Origin: an uncultured Bacteroidia bacterium
GTDB taxonomy: Bacteria > Bacteroidota > Bacteroidia > Bacteroidales > UBA932
Length of the DNA stretch: 64,000 bases
Direction: 5' to 3'
NCBI GenBank assembly: GCA_902781705.1
Contig: CACZKE010000015.1
Span: 1 to 64,000, forward strand
Position 1 is the stretch's first letter. Every line of letters begins with the position of its first letter. Both the position numbers and the translations under genes were made by a program. The notes below the pieces were generated by a model. That model was not told the DNA's origin, did no database searches, and saw nothing but the letters and a program-made list of their open reading frames with translations. Below, piece by piece: positions 33,291 through 42,677 of the stretch.

Positions 33291-35753
33291 GTGAAAAGAT
33301 ACTTCCTCCTCCTTTCCCTCTTCCTGACCCTCGCCGCCGCGGCCCAGACCACCAAGGTCAAAGGTTCCGTCCGGGACGCCGAAACGGGAGAGCCCATTCC
33401 CTTCGCCAGCGTCTATTTCGACGGGACCGTCATCGGCATCTCGTCGGACCTGGACGGCAACTTCTCCCTCGAAACCCGTTCCAGGGACATTTCGACCCTG
33501 ACGGCGCACCTGATCGGATACGAATCCCAGACGGTGACGGTTTCCAGGGGTTCCTTTTCCGAGGTCAACTTCCTATTGAACAAAGATCTGCGTCAACTTC
33601 AGGCAGCCCTCGTCAAGCCCGACGACCGCTACCTGCGGTCCATCCTGGACCGGATCGACCGCGCCCGGGCGAAGCACGATCCCGAACTGGCGGAGGCCTG
33701 GCAGACCCGCCTGTACAGCAAGATCGAACTGGACGCCACCCACGCCGAAGACCTGATCGACAAGACTTTCCTCAAGAATACGCTGGGATTCGTACTCGAT
33801 TACCGGGACACGTCGGCCGTCACCGGCACATCCTATATCCCGATCATGATCTCGGAGACGATGGCCCGGAAATACCATGCGCTGGAGCCCGCCGTGGACA
33901 AGGAAATCATCGAAGGAAGCCGGATCTCCGGCTTGGAACAGGACAACATCCTCCGGCAGTTCTCCGGCTCCTACCTCCTGAAAACCAACTTCTACCGGAA
34001 TCAGATCAGCGTCTTCAACCTGGACCTCCCCTCACCCGCCAGCGCGGCTGGACACCCGTTCTACAACTACTTTCTGGTGGATTCCCTGCAGGTGGACGGG
34101 CGGAAGACCTACACGCTCCGCTTCCATCCCAAACGGCTCGTGACCTCCCCGGTCCTGGACGGTGAAATGAACATCGACGCCGAGGATTTCGCCATCCGGT
34201 CCGTCCATGCCAGCCTCGCCTCCAAGTCCAACGTGAACTGGATCAGGCACATCAATGTGGACATCGAGAACCAGCGGCTGGAAGACGGGAAATGGTTCGG
34301 CAAGGAGGAACGCCTTTTTATCGACTTCTCCATTTCGGTCAGCGACAAATCCAAGGTCGTATCCTTCCTCGGGAACCGTACCATCGTCTATTCCGACAGT
34401 TCTTTCGGGCCCTTTCCCGATATGGAGGGCCTCTCCACCGGAGACAGGGTCCAGGTGGCCGAGGCCCCGGAAAAGGACGCCGCCTACTGGGAGGCCGCAC
34501 GCCCCTATGAACTGACGGACCGCGAGCAGGGCATCTTCCGGATGACCGACGAACTGAAAGGGACACCGGCCTTCAAATGGACCTACGGCATCTCCAACAT
34601 GCTCATCACCGGATTCGCCGAGAGCAAGAAACTCGGAATCGGATACGGTCCATGGGCGCGGACCGTCACGTTCAATGACGTGGAGGGGTTACGGCTGCAG
34701 GCAGGCCTCCGCACCACGAAGGAGTTCAGCGAGAAAGTGCGCCTGCGGGGATCGTTGGGCTACGGTTTCAAGGACCGGGAATTCAAGGGAGACGCCTCCG
34801 TGGAAGTCATGTTCAACCGGGCGAAAACGCGGAAACTGACCGTCTATGCCTTCAAGGGATTCGAACAGCTCGGACGCGGCTCCGGGGTCCTGACCGAGCA
34901 GAACATCTTCAATTCCCTGCTCGCCAAGGGCGGATTCAACAAGCAGAGCATGATGTTCAAGGCATCGGCCCTGTACCAGCACGAGTTCTCCCCGAACTTC
35001 AACGCCACCCTGGAAGCGCAGCATCTGCGGCTGTACGGAAACGACATCGTTCCGCTCATCCGGCCGGACGGCACCGCCGCCGACAGTTTCTCTGTCAACC
35101 AGATCCACTGGACCGGCCGTTTCTCCTGGGAGGAGCGCGTGAACCGCGGTTTCTTCGACAAGGTGTATATTTTCACGCGCTTTCCGGTCATCACCGTGGA
35201 TCTCGTGGCCGGCCTGAAAGGGATCACGCCCGAGGACTGTTCCTTCTACCGGGGCGAACTCACGCTGGACTGGCGCGTTCCGGCGGGGGCCGTCGGCTTC
35301 GGCAGGCTGCATCTGAACGGCGGCGCCATCCTGGGCAGCGTTCCCTATCCCCTGCTGAAACTCCATGAGGGCAACCAGACTTATTTCATGGACCGGTCGG
35401 CCTTCTCCTGCATGAACTACTACGAATTCGCTTCCGACCGCTGGGTGACGGGTTTCTACGAACACAACCTGAACGGTTTCCTCCTCGGGAAGATTCCCCT
35501 CGTCCGCCGGCTGGACCTGCGGGAAGTCTTCACGGTCCGGGCGGCCTGGGGTACCATCTCCGACCAGAACCGCCTGAACGCCCCCTACCGCCTCCTGGAC
35601 GGGATGGGCTCGCTGGACAGGCCCTATGTGGAGGCCGGCGTCGGTATCGCCAACATTTTCAGGATCTTCCGCATCGACGGCTTCTGGCGCTTGACACATT
35701 TGGAGAATAATCGTAACTTTGTAATCAACGTGTCACTGGACCTTGATTTCTAA
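33291..35753 (+). CDS. DUF5686 outer-membrane protein (second copy, GTG start)
   Basis: 820 residues, collinear with the gene before it: signal peptide (YFLLLSLFLTLAAAAAQ-like), regulatory domain (VKGSVRDAETGEPIPFASVYFDG), then the DUF5686 body. Long blocks are nearly identical between the copies, for example KVRL-x-SLGYGFKD and NGGAILGSVPYPLLKLHEGN, showing tandem duplication. The start is GTG at 33291. The two proteins probably differ in surface loops or ligand. It continues into the DUF3857 pair with 4 nt spacing. Confidence 0.85.
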   Translation: MKRYFLLLSLFLTLAAAAQTTKVKGSVRDAETGEPIPFASVYFDGTVIGISSDLDGNFSLETRSRDISTLTAHLIGYESQTVTVSRGSFSEVNFLLNKDLRQLQAALVKPDDRYLRSILDRIDRARAKHDPELAEAWQTRLYSKIELDATHAEDLIDKTFLKNTLGFVLDYRDTSAVTGTSYIPIMISETMARKYHALEPAVDKEIIEGSRISGLEQDNILRQFSGSYLLKTNFYRNQISVFNLDLPSPASAAGHPFYNYFLVDSLQVDGRKTYTLRFHPKRLVTSPVLDGEMNIDAEDFAIRSVHASLASKSNVNWIRHINVDIENQRLEDGKWFGKEERLFIDFSISVSDKSKVVSFLGNRTIVYSDSSFGPFPDMEGLSTGDRVQVAEAPEKDAAYWEAARPYELTDREQGIFRMTDELKGTPAFKWTYGISNMLITGFAESKKLGIGYGPWARTVTFNDVEGLRLQAGLRTTKEFSEKVRLRGSLGYGFKDREFKGDASVEVMFNRAKTRKLTVYAFKGFEQLGRGSGVLTEQNIFNSLLAKGGFNKQSMMFKASALYQHEFSPNFNATLEAQHLRLYGNDIVPLIRPDGTAADSFSVNQIHWTGRFSWEERVNRGFFDKVYIFTRFPVITVDLVAGLKGITPEDCSFYRGELTLDWRVPAGAVGFGRLHLNGGAILGSVPYPLLKLHEGNQTYFMDRSAFSCMNYYEFASDRWVTGFYEHNLNGFLLGKIPLVRRLDLREVFTVRAAWGTISDQNRLNAPYRLLDGMGSLDRPYVEAGVGIANIFRIFRIDGFWRLTHLENNRNFVINVSLDLDF

Positions 35754-35757
35754 CGTT

Positions 35758-37728
35758 ATGAGAAAGTTTGTCCTTATCCTCGTAGCCGCACTGTCCCTGG
35801 CCATCGCAGCCGGCGCACAGACCATCCCTGTCAACCACAAATTCGGTTCCGTCTCGGACCGGGAAATCGACATGACCGTCTATGAACCGGACACATCGGC
35901 CGTTGCCGTCGTCCTGTACCGGGATTATAATCTGGACCTTGTCTTTGACCCCAAACTGGAGATTGTCCAGATCATCCAGGTCCACGAACGCATCAAGATC
36001 CTCAAGGAAGCCGGCAAGGAGTACGCCGACTACAGTTTCCTTTATACCCATACCAACGACTTGCGGGAATCCTTTTCCAAGGTCAAGGTAGAGACGTATA
36101 ACCGCGAGGACGGAAAGATCGTCAAGACAAAGATGAACAGGAAGTACCTGTTCGACGAAAAGTTTTCCGACTCCGCCCGCCGCCTGTCCTTCACGGCCGA
36201 GAACGTGAAAGTGGGTTCGGTCATCGAAGTCTCCTACGAGTTCACTTCCCCGCAGTTCTGGAATATCGACAACATCGAGTATCAGCAGGAAATCCCGATC
36301 AACGAAATGGATATCGACGTGGGTTATGCCGAGTATTTCCGGATGAACCGCACGCAGCGGGGTGGCGTCCGGACGGTCAACAGCCAGGACAACTCCCAGA
36401 ATTCGATCCACCTCGGAGGCGGGGACGCGGTGACCTATCAGGTGCACCGGGACCTATACAAGGCCGTCGATGTTCCGGCTCTCCGGGAAGAGTCCTACAG
36501 TTTCTGTCCGGAACAGTACCGGGGCCAGGTCCTGTATGACATGTCCGGTGTGTCGATTCCCGGTGCCGTTTACCGGGATTTCAACACGACCTGGCAGGAT
36601 GTGGACAAGGCGATTGCCGAATCCGACATTCTCCGGGAATGCAAGGCCCGGTTCCGGAAAAACGAGGAATTGACCGCGGTCCTGGAAGGGAAGGATGATG
36701 AGGAAGCCCGCATCACGGCCGTCCGCAACTGGGTGGCGGAAAAAGTGAAATGGGACAAGAACAGCCGTCTGGTCCCTGACTCCGCCAAGGATGTGCTCAA
36801 GAAGGGATCCGGTTCCAACGCAGACATCAATGCGCTGACAGCCAGCATTCTGAATTCTCTGGGGTATGTCGCGGAACCCGTCCTGGTCCGGAGCCGGGGA
36901 AACGGCATCCTCCTCGATTTCCACATTACGATGAATGCTTTCAATACGTTCATCCTCCGCATCCGCAATGCCGACGGCAGCAAGTCCTGGTTCCTGGACG
37001 CCGCCCGGGAAGAAGGCGGGCTGAATATCCTGAATCCCCTGTACCTGGTCGAGGAGGCACGCCTCATCCACCTGGACGGCAAAGGCGAATGGGTGGACCT
37101 TTCCCAACTGACCCGCGGCCGGATCGGCCAGATCGTGTCGGTCCGATTGACGGAAGACGGGACGCTGGAGGGGACTTCCAAAGTCCAGGCGCTCGGAGAA
37201 GACGCCTATGCCTTGAAAGCCCGTTACAACCGGTTCGATACGGAAGAGGCTTACATCGAAGACATCGAAAATGACGAGGAAATCCAAATTGAAAGCCTCG
37301 AATTCAATAAGGGCTTCGGCCCGACGGCGGAGCTGTCTTACACCTTCACAAAAGACCAGAGCGTCGGAGAGATGCTCTACATCCATCCTTTCCTGGAAAA
37401 GTTCCACGGAAGCGGTGCCTTCCGGAAAGAAAGCAGGGAAATCCCGGTGGAGTTCCCCTATCCCGTCAATATCTCCTACACCTTCCTGATGAACATTCCC
37501 GAAGGATACGCTGTCGAAGAACTGCCCGAGAGCCAGTCCCTGTCCTGTCCGCCCGTGAACGGGAACATCCTGTTCCAGTGCAAAGTGATCGGAGAAAGAA
37601 TCTCCCTCAACTACCGCTTTATCCTGGACAGGTACCTTGTCCTCCCTGCAGAGTATCCGGACCTTCGCGCTTTCTGGGAAGTGGCCGTTGGCATCGAAAA
37701 CTGCACCATCGTCCTGAAAAAGCAATGA
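35758..37728 (+). CDS. Exported DUF3857 protein with degenerate transglutaminase-like domain
   Basis: 656 residues with a signal peptide (FVLILVAALSLAIAAGA, then Q). The N-terminal DUF3857 region (about 60-240) is followed by a transglutaminase-core-like segment. There KKGSGSNADINALTASIL replaces the G-D-C-K-G block, so the nucleophilic Cys is Asn, and FNTFILRI lacks the catalytic His. The domain is therefore probably non-catalytic, perhaps for binding. ATG 35758 is preferred over an upstream in-frame TTG inside the previous gene. The stop overlaps the next ATG (ATGA). Confidence 0.82.
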   Translation: MRKFVLILVAALSLAIAAGAQTIPVNHKFGSVSDREIDMTVYEPDTSAVAVVLYRDYNLDLVFDPKLEIVQIIQVHERIKILKEAGKEYADYSFLYTHTNDLRESFSKVKVETYNREDGKIVKTKMNRKYLFDEKFSDSARRLSFTAENVKVGSVIEVSYEFTSPQFWNIDNIEYQQEIPINEMDIDVGYAEYFRMNRTQRGGVRTVNSQDNSQNSIHLGGGDAVTYQVHRDLYKAVDVPALREESYSFCPEQYRGQVLYDMSGVSIPGAVYRDFNTTWQDVDKAIAESDILRECKARFRKNEELTAVLEGKDDEEARITAVRNWVAEKVKWDKNSRLVPDSAKDVLKKGSGSNADINALTASILNSLGYVAEPVLVRSRGNGILLDFHITMNAFNTFILRIRNADGSKSWFLDAAREEGGLNILNPLYLVEEARLIHLDGKGEWVDLSQLTRGRIGQIVSVRLTEDGTLEGTSKVQALGEDAYALKARYNRFDTEEAYIEDIENDEEIQIESLEFNKGFGPTAELSYTFTKDQSVGEMLYIHPFLEKFHGSGAFRKESREIPVEFPYPVNISYTFLMNIPEGYAVEELPESQSLSCPPVNGNILFQCKVIGERISLNYRFILDRYLVLPAEYPDLRAFWEVAVGIENCTIVLKKQ

Positions 37729-39587
37729 GATACCGTCTGATCCTTCCGCTTCTCCTCACGGGATCCGTCCTATGCGCTCAGGAGAAATACCATGCCGTCA
37801 TCCTGGAGGATGCCGAGACCTTCACGATGGACTCTCCCGCCTCGGGATCCTTTACGGTCCGGCGGAGTGTCCTGGTGAACGACAAGGCGGGCGAACAGGA
37901 AGCCGTATTCCATGAATATACGGACCAGTTCCGCAGCATCTCCGCATTCAAGGGGACCGTCGAGCGGTCCGGAGCCAAGCCGCTCAAGGTGAAGAAGGAC
38001 GACCTGCAGATGGTTTCCATCGCCTCCGGGCTCGCGGAAGATGGTTTTATCGTCGGATATGTTCCCTCCGCCGCCTATCCTTATACCGTCACTTACGAAT
38101 ATACCATGACGTTCCGGAAGGGAATCGCCTCCTTCCCGTCCTTTGTTCCCGTGACCGGTGAAAAAGTCAGACTGGAAAAGGCGTCCTACCGGCTGACCGT
38201 ACCTGCAGGGACCGCCATCTCCCATTTTGCACAGAAAGTTGGTGAGGTTCGCAAGGAAGAAACCGGAAAGACCGACGTCTATCTTTGGGAAGTTCCTGTA
38301 TTCGAAGGTTTTACAGAAGAAGCGATGATGCCCTCCTGGCGGACGGTCGTGCCGAACCTGTCGGTATCTCCCGTCGATTTCACCTATGCCGGCGTCAAGG
38401 GCAGCCAGGGCAACTGGGAGGACGTAGGCCGATGGTGTTACGGCCTCAAGGAAGGGACCGGGATACTTCCCGACGATGTCGTCTCCGAAGTCCGCCAGAT
38501 GACCGCATCGGCCGGAACAGATCTCGAAAGGGTGCGGATTCTGTATGATTTCCTCCGCGACCACACCCGCTATGTGAGCATCCAACTGGGCATCGGCGGT
38601 TACAAGCCGTTCCCGGCCGCCCAGGTCCACAAAAGCGGATTCGGCGACTGCAAGGGACTCAGCAACTATCTGCAGGCCTTGCTGGAGGCCGTCGGCATCC
38701 AGGCCGACTACACGCTGGTCAATACGGACCGGGCCCGGTTCCTGAAGGATTACTCCGGCATCGGACAGATGAACCATGTCATGCTCTGCGTTCCTCTACC
38801 CGAGAAACAGGATACCCTCTGGGTGGAGTGTACAAACCCTTCCGTCCCGCTGGGTTACAGGCACGAGGACGTGGCCGGTCATGATGTCGTCCTGGTCAAG
38901 CCGGAAGGCGGCACTCCCGTCCAGGTTCCCGCCTATCCCGATTCCCTGAGCCGGAGAATACACCATATCGACATCGACCTCCATGAAGACGGATCGGCCC
39001 ATATAGACATCCGGAAGGAACTGTACCTGGACTATACGGAAGGTTGGCTTGACTTCCGGGAGTGGTCATCCGAAGAGCGCCTCTCCGGGTTGACGCAGGG
39101 CATGAAAATCCAGCCGCAGGACCTGAAAGTCACCGACGTACGCGACAACTTCCGCGATTATGACGGTCCCCGTTTCTGCCCCCGGATGGAAATCGACTAT
39201 TCGTTTGAGACCCGCCAGTATGCCACGACCGGGAAAGACCGCCTCTTCCTGCCCGCGACGCCCTTCAACAATGCGCTGACCGTTCAGAGAGGGAAGAGAC
39301 AGAACGAAATCGTCAACGGATCGGTCTGTACCCTGCGGGATGAAATCCATTTCCGCCTGCCGGAAGGCTATTCCCTGGAATCCCTTCCCGCGCCGGTCGA
39401 GACGGAATCCGAGTGGGGAGCCTTCAAAGCATCCGTCACCCAGAACGAAAGGGACGTCACCCTCATTCATGAATTCCGCCTCAAGCGCTTCCACGAACCG
39501 GCGGAACAATACGAGAGTTACCGCACATTCGTGCGGGCCGTCAACAAAGCTTACGGTAAAGGGCTGGTACTGGTGAAAAAACCGTGA
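37725..39587 (+). CDS. Exported DUF3857/transglutaminase-like protein, catalytic triad kept
   Basis: 620 residues with signal peptide (RYRLILPLLLTGSVLCA). DUF3857 precedes a transglutaminase-like core with the expected residues: Cys in GFGDCKGLSNYLQALL (about 305), His in GQMNHVMLCV and an acidic residue in LWVECTNPS. A DUF3858-like C-terminal domain follows. It may be a periplasmic peptidase or acyltransferase-like enzyme; the substrate is unknown. It overlaps the preceding paralogue-like gene, so a catalytic and a non-catalytic partner may work as a pair. Confidence 0.85.
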   Translation: MRYRLILPLLLTGSVLCAQEKYHAVILEDAETFTMDSPASGSFTVRRSVLVNDKAGEQEAVFHEYTDQFRSISAFKGTVERSGAKPLKVKKDDLQMVSIASGLAEDGFIVGYVPSAAYPYTVTYEYTMTFRKGIASFPSFVPVTGEKVRLEKASYRLTVPAGTAISHFAQKVGEVRKEETGKTDVYLWEVPVFEGFTEEAMMPSWRTVVPNLSVSPVDFTYAGVKGSQGNWEDVGRWCYGLKEGTGILPDDVVSEVRQMTASAGTDLERVRILYDFLRDHTRYVSIQLGIGGYKPFPAAQVHKSGFGDCKGLSNYLQALLEAVGIQADYTLVNTDRARFLKDYSGIGQMNHVMLCVPLPEKQDTLWVECTNPSVPLGYRHEDVAGHDVVLVKPEGGTPVQVPAYPDSLSRRIHHIDIDLHEDGSAHIDIRKELYLDYTEGWLDFREWSSEERLSGLTQGMKIQPQDLKVTDVRDNFRDYDGPRFCPRMEIDYSFETRQYATTGKDRLFLPATPFNNALTVQRGKRQNEIVNGSVCTLRDEIHFRLPEGYSLESLPAPVETESEWGAFKASVTQNERDVTLIHEFRLKRFHEPAEQYESYRTFVRAVNKAYGKGLVLVKKP

Positions 39588-39591
39588 GTAC

Positions 39592-40323
39592 CTACTGCTC
39601 GTCGATCCCGCCTCCGGTGGTATAGTCGGAGGAGTCGGCGATGAGGTGCCTCTTCATGCTCAGGCGCGCCCACCGGACCATCTGGAAGCAGAAAAGCAGG
39701 ATGGCGACCGTAATGGCACCGCTGAGTTGCGGGCTGACCTCGGCCATCATGGCGACGGTGTCATAGATGCCGTGGGCCAGGACGGGATAGAGCCACATCT
39801 TCACGGCGGCACTCGGGGCGCGATAGCGGTCGAAGTGATTCAGGGAGAAGAAGTAACCCATGATCACGGCAAAGCCGAAATGGCCCGGGATAGCGGTGAG
39901 GGAACGGCCGATACCGGTCGTCACCCAGTCCGTACCGGCGGCGAACAGGTATTCGATGTTCTCGAACGCGGCGAAGCCCATACCGATGCAGACGGCATAC
40001 ACGATTCCGTCCATCCGTTCGTCGAAATACGGGTTCTTCCTCAGGAACATCCACAGGCAGAAGAGTTTGGCCGTTTCCTCCGGGATGGCCGCCCCGAAGA
40101 AGGCCGTCCGGAAAGCATCCCAGAAGGAATGGATCTCCGTGGGGAAAAGCCCCAGGTTCATGGACGGAACGGAGATGAAAAAGGAACAGAAGACCGAAAG
40201 GCAGCCCCAGAGGAAGCCTTTGCCGATCATCTTGAAGGGTTCCCGCTGCATCTTGTCCTGCTGATAGGTATAGAAAAGCAGGATCAGTGCCGGCAGCACG
40301 GCCAGGGCGATCACATTAATCAT
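39592..40323 (-). CDS. PrsW-family intramembrane protease
   Basis: 243-residue membrane protein of the PrsW/CAAX-like glutamic protease family. Motifs: AIPEETAKLFCLW (E-E-x-x-K), GFAAFENIEYL (F-E-x-x-E-Y), IPGHFGFAVIMGYF and LAHGIYDT. These give the two Glu and two His of the active site. About eight helices are visible. In Bacillus, PrsW cleaves an anti-sigma factor; the target here is unknown. The N-terminal end overlaps the trmO 3' end by 8 nt on the same strand. Confidence 0.9.
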   Translation of the reverse strand: MINVIALAVLPALILLFYTYQQDKMQREPFKMIGKGFLWGCLSVFCSFFISVPSMNLGLFPTEIHSFWDAFRTAFFGAAIPEETAKLFCLWMFLRKNPYFDERMDGIVYAVCIGMGFAAFENIEYLFAAGTDWVTTGIGRSLTAIPGHFGFAVIMGYFFSLNHFDRYRAPSAAVKMWLYPVLAHGIYDTVAMMAEVSPQLSGAITVAILLFCFQMVRWARLSMKRHLIADSSDYTTGGGIDEQ

Positions 40324-40972
40324 AATCGATTACGGTTAAGATATGGTCTTCTACCCGGAAATGCACTTCCCTGCCCCCGAAGGGCATTCCGTACACCCTT
40401 CCGGGCTCGTTCTGATAGGCAGGCCGGGGATCCAGGGACAGGAGACCGGACAGGGTCTCCCGCGTCCGGGGATCCATATCGATGGAATCCGGGATATGGA
40501 CTTCCAGCACGCTTTCCGGAGCCGATGCGGCAAAGCCGGACCGGGCCCCGGGAAAACTGTCGGCATAGACGACATAGGGCTTGATGTCGTAGATGGGCGT
40601 ACCGTCCATCAGATCCGCCCCACGCACGACAAGTTCCATTCCGTCAATGGATTCCAGTTCCACACAGGAAAGCCCCAGCGGATTGGGCCGATAGGGCGAA
40701 CGCGTTGCCCAGACACCCAGGGCCGTATTACCGCCCAGGCGCGGCGGCCGTACCGTAGGCTGCCACTCCCCTTTGGCGGGTTTGTTCGCGGAAAAGCCCC
40801 AGATAAGCCAGATCCGGTCAAATCCTTCGAGGCCGCGGAGGGCGTCCCGGTTCCGATAGGCCGGTTCGAAGACGATACGGCCCCGCAGGGACGGAACGAG
40901 ACCGCTCTGGCGCGGGATTCCGAACTTGGAGCCGAGGGCTCCCCGGTACTTGGCGATGGGTTCCAGCGTCAT
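40316..40972 (-). CDS. trmO: tRNA (t6A37)-N6-methyltransferase TrmO/TsaA-like
   Basis: 218 residues of the TrmO (YaeB/VirR) fold, which uses SAM to methylate N6-threonylcarbamoyladenosine 37 of some tRNAs. Motifs: the N-terminal SKFGIPRQSGLVPSLRGRI, LEGFDRIWLIWGFS, GVWATRSPYRPNPLGLS (the R-S-P-x-R-P-N-P-x-G signature) and GTPIYDIKPYVVYADS. It is coupled (ATGA) to the lipoprotein gene upstream and overlaps prsW downstream. Confidence 0.93.
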   Translation of the reverse strand: MTLEPIAKYRGALGSKFGIPRQSGLVPSLRGRIVFEPAYRNRDALRGLEGFDRIWLIWGFSANKPAKGEWQPTVRPPRLGGNTALGVWATRSPYRPNPLGLSCVELESIDGMELVVRGADLMDGTPIYDIKPYVVYADSFPGARSGFAASAPESVLEVHIPDSIDMDPRTRETLSGLLSLDPRPAYQNEPGRVYGMPFGGREVHFRVEDHILTVIDYD

Positions 40973-41829
40973 TTCACCGTCAGTTTGCGTTTCGCCGCAA
41001 AGGAGGCAAAGACGATGAAGGTGTCATCCCCGGGAACGGTGTCGAAGGTGACCCGGGTCCAGTGCTTCTTGATCCGGTAGGAAACGGGGCGGATCTCCCC
41101 CGTATCGGGGTTCCACTGCAGGGGCTCCCGGCCGCTTACCCGGAAACGCACTTTCACGGGACCGCAGTGCGTGCCTGCATTGCAGATCCGGTAGATCTCC
41201 ACGTCCGGAAGGTGGCGGTGCTGATAAGCCAGGCTATCCGCCTTGGTCCGGACATCGGGTTTCACGCCCGCGGCCTTGAGGATGGACTTGAGCGTCTTTC
41301 CGGACATGACGTTGCCGGAAAGCCAGACCTTCTCCACCGTCCGCTGGAAGACCGTCTCGTCCGCAGGATTCAGGCTGGCAGCGGGTTTCACCCCGCCGAT
41401 GAAAGCCCCGCCCGCAGCCAGGTCCGCAATCCGGTTCAGGACTGCAAGGGACATCCGTCCGTCCTGCAGATACAGCACGCGGCCGTTCAGTCCCCCGTCG
41501 GAATACAGACGGCTCCGTTTCACGTGCAGGCTGTCCATCAGGAGTTTCGTTCCGATAACCTCGTAGGCGTACCCGTAAGGGACCGCCGGGACATCGAACA
41601 GGGAATCCCCCGTCTCGCCGGCGAAAACCAGGACATCCGCCACGGGAACCCCCTGGGAAAGAAGAAGTTGCGCCCGGCCGTCCGGCAGACTGTCGGGTAC
41701 GGCCGCGAAACTGGCCTTCAACTGTGCCAGGGCTATTTCCGAAGCGGCCACGTCGATATGGCCGAAACGGTTCCGCCCGCAGCCGGCGGCCGCGAGTACG
41801 ACAAGGACGATATACAGGACCCTTTTCAT
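40969..41829 (-). CDS. Lipoprotein resembling only the C-terminal part of GH106-type glycosidases
   Basis: 286 residues with a lipobox (LAAAGC). The body resembles the end of large GH106/alpha-L-rhamnosidase-like proteins: [68 protein letters not shown]. The catalytic N-terminal part, hundreds of residues in such proteins, is absent. It is either a shortened derivative or a free-standing domain. ATG 41829 opens the signal sequence. A surface or periplasmic carbohydrate-related role is inferred only. Confidence 0.6.
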   Translation of the reverse strand: MKRVLYIVLVVLAAAGCGRNRFGHIDVAASEIALAQLKASFAAVPDSLPDGRAQLLLSQGVPVADVLVFAGETGDSLFDVPAVPYGYAYEVIGTKLLMDSLHVKRSRLYSDGGLNGRVLYLQDGRMSLAVLNRIADLAAGGAFIGGVKPAASLNPADETVFQRTVEKVWLSGNVMSGKTLKSILKAAGVKPDVRTKADSLAYQHRHLPDVEIYRICNAGTHCGPVKVRFRVSGREPLQWNPDTGEIRPVSYRIKKHWTRVTFDTVPGDDTFIVFASFAAKRKLTVK

Positions 41830-41882
41830 GGATACGTTCCACAAATTTAAGGATTATTCCCCGTTTTTTCCGGGATTTTATG

Positions 41883-41890
41883 TAATTTTG
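41883..41890 (+). promoter_or_regulatory. Bacteroidota -7 element for gpmA
   Basis: TAATTTTG, 30 nt upstream of the gpmA ATG. Confidence 0.6.
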
Positions 41891-41920
41891 CACATTAAAT
41901 CGATCAAAAACAACCTGTCA

Positions 41921-42670
41921 ATGAAAAGAATCGTATTAGTTCGCCACGGCGAAAGCGTCTGGAACATGGAGAACCGTTTCACCGGATGGACGGATGTGGA
42001 CCTGAGCCCCAAGGGCGTGAACGAAGCCATCGAGGCCGGCAAACTCCTCAAGGCCGAGGGCTTCACCTTCGGAAAGGCATACACCTCCTACCTGAAGCGT
42101 GCCGTCAAGACCCTGAACAACATCCTCGACAACATGGACCTGGACTGGATCCCCGTGGAGAAGAGCTGGAGACTGAATGAAAAGCACTACGGCAACCTCC
42201 AGGGCCTGAACAAGGCCGAGACCGCCGAGAAATACGGAGACGCCCAGGTGAAGATCTGGCGCCGCAGTTACGACATCGCCCCGCTCCCCCTCTCCGAGGA
42301 TGACGAGCGCAACCCGAAATACGATCCGCGCTACGCCGGTGTCGCCGACAGCGACCTCCCGCGCACCGAGTCCCTGAAGGACGCCATCGCCCGTGCCGTT
42401 CCGTACTGGAAGGAAGTCATCTTCCCGAACCTCCAGACCGAGGACAGCCTCATCGTGGTCGCCCACGGCAACTCCCTCCGCGGCATCATCAAGTACCTGA
42501 AGAACATCTCCGACGAGGACATCGTCTCCCTGAACCTCCCGACCGCCGTCCCGTACGTGTTCGAGTTCGACGAGGAAGGCAAACTCGTCAAGGACTACTT
42601 CCTCGGTGACCAGGAGGCCATCGCCGCCAAGATGAACGCCGTCGCCAACCAGGGCAAGGCCCAGAAATAA
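41921..42670 (+). CDS. gpmA: 2,3-bisphosphoglycerate-dependent phosphoglycerate mutase
   Basis: 249 residues, standard length. The phosphohistidine motif is [10 protein letters not shown] at 6-15, followed by [36 protein letters not shown], and the second His in [15 protein letters not shown]. It interconverts 3- and 2-phosphoglycerate in glycolysis. ATG 41921 opens the conserved start; earlier frames would run through the promoter. Codon use is strongly biased to C-ending codons, consistent with high expression. Confidence 0.97.
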   Translation: MKRIVLVRHGESVWNMENRFTGWTDVDLSPKGVNEAIEAGKLLKAEGFTFGKAYTSYLKRAVKTLNNILDNMDLDWIPVEKSWRLNEKHYGNLQGLNKAETAEKYGDAQVKIWRRSYDIAPLPLSEDDERNPKYDPRYAGVADSDLPRTESLKDAIARAVPYWKEVIFPNLQTEDSLIVVAHGNSLRGIIKYLKNISDEDIVSLNLPTAVPYVFEFDEEGKLVKDYFLGDQEAIAAKMNAVANQGKAQK

Positions 42671-42677
42671 CCCCTCC

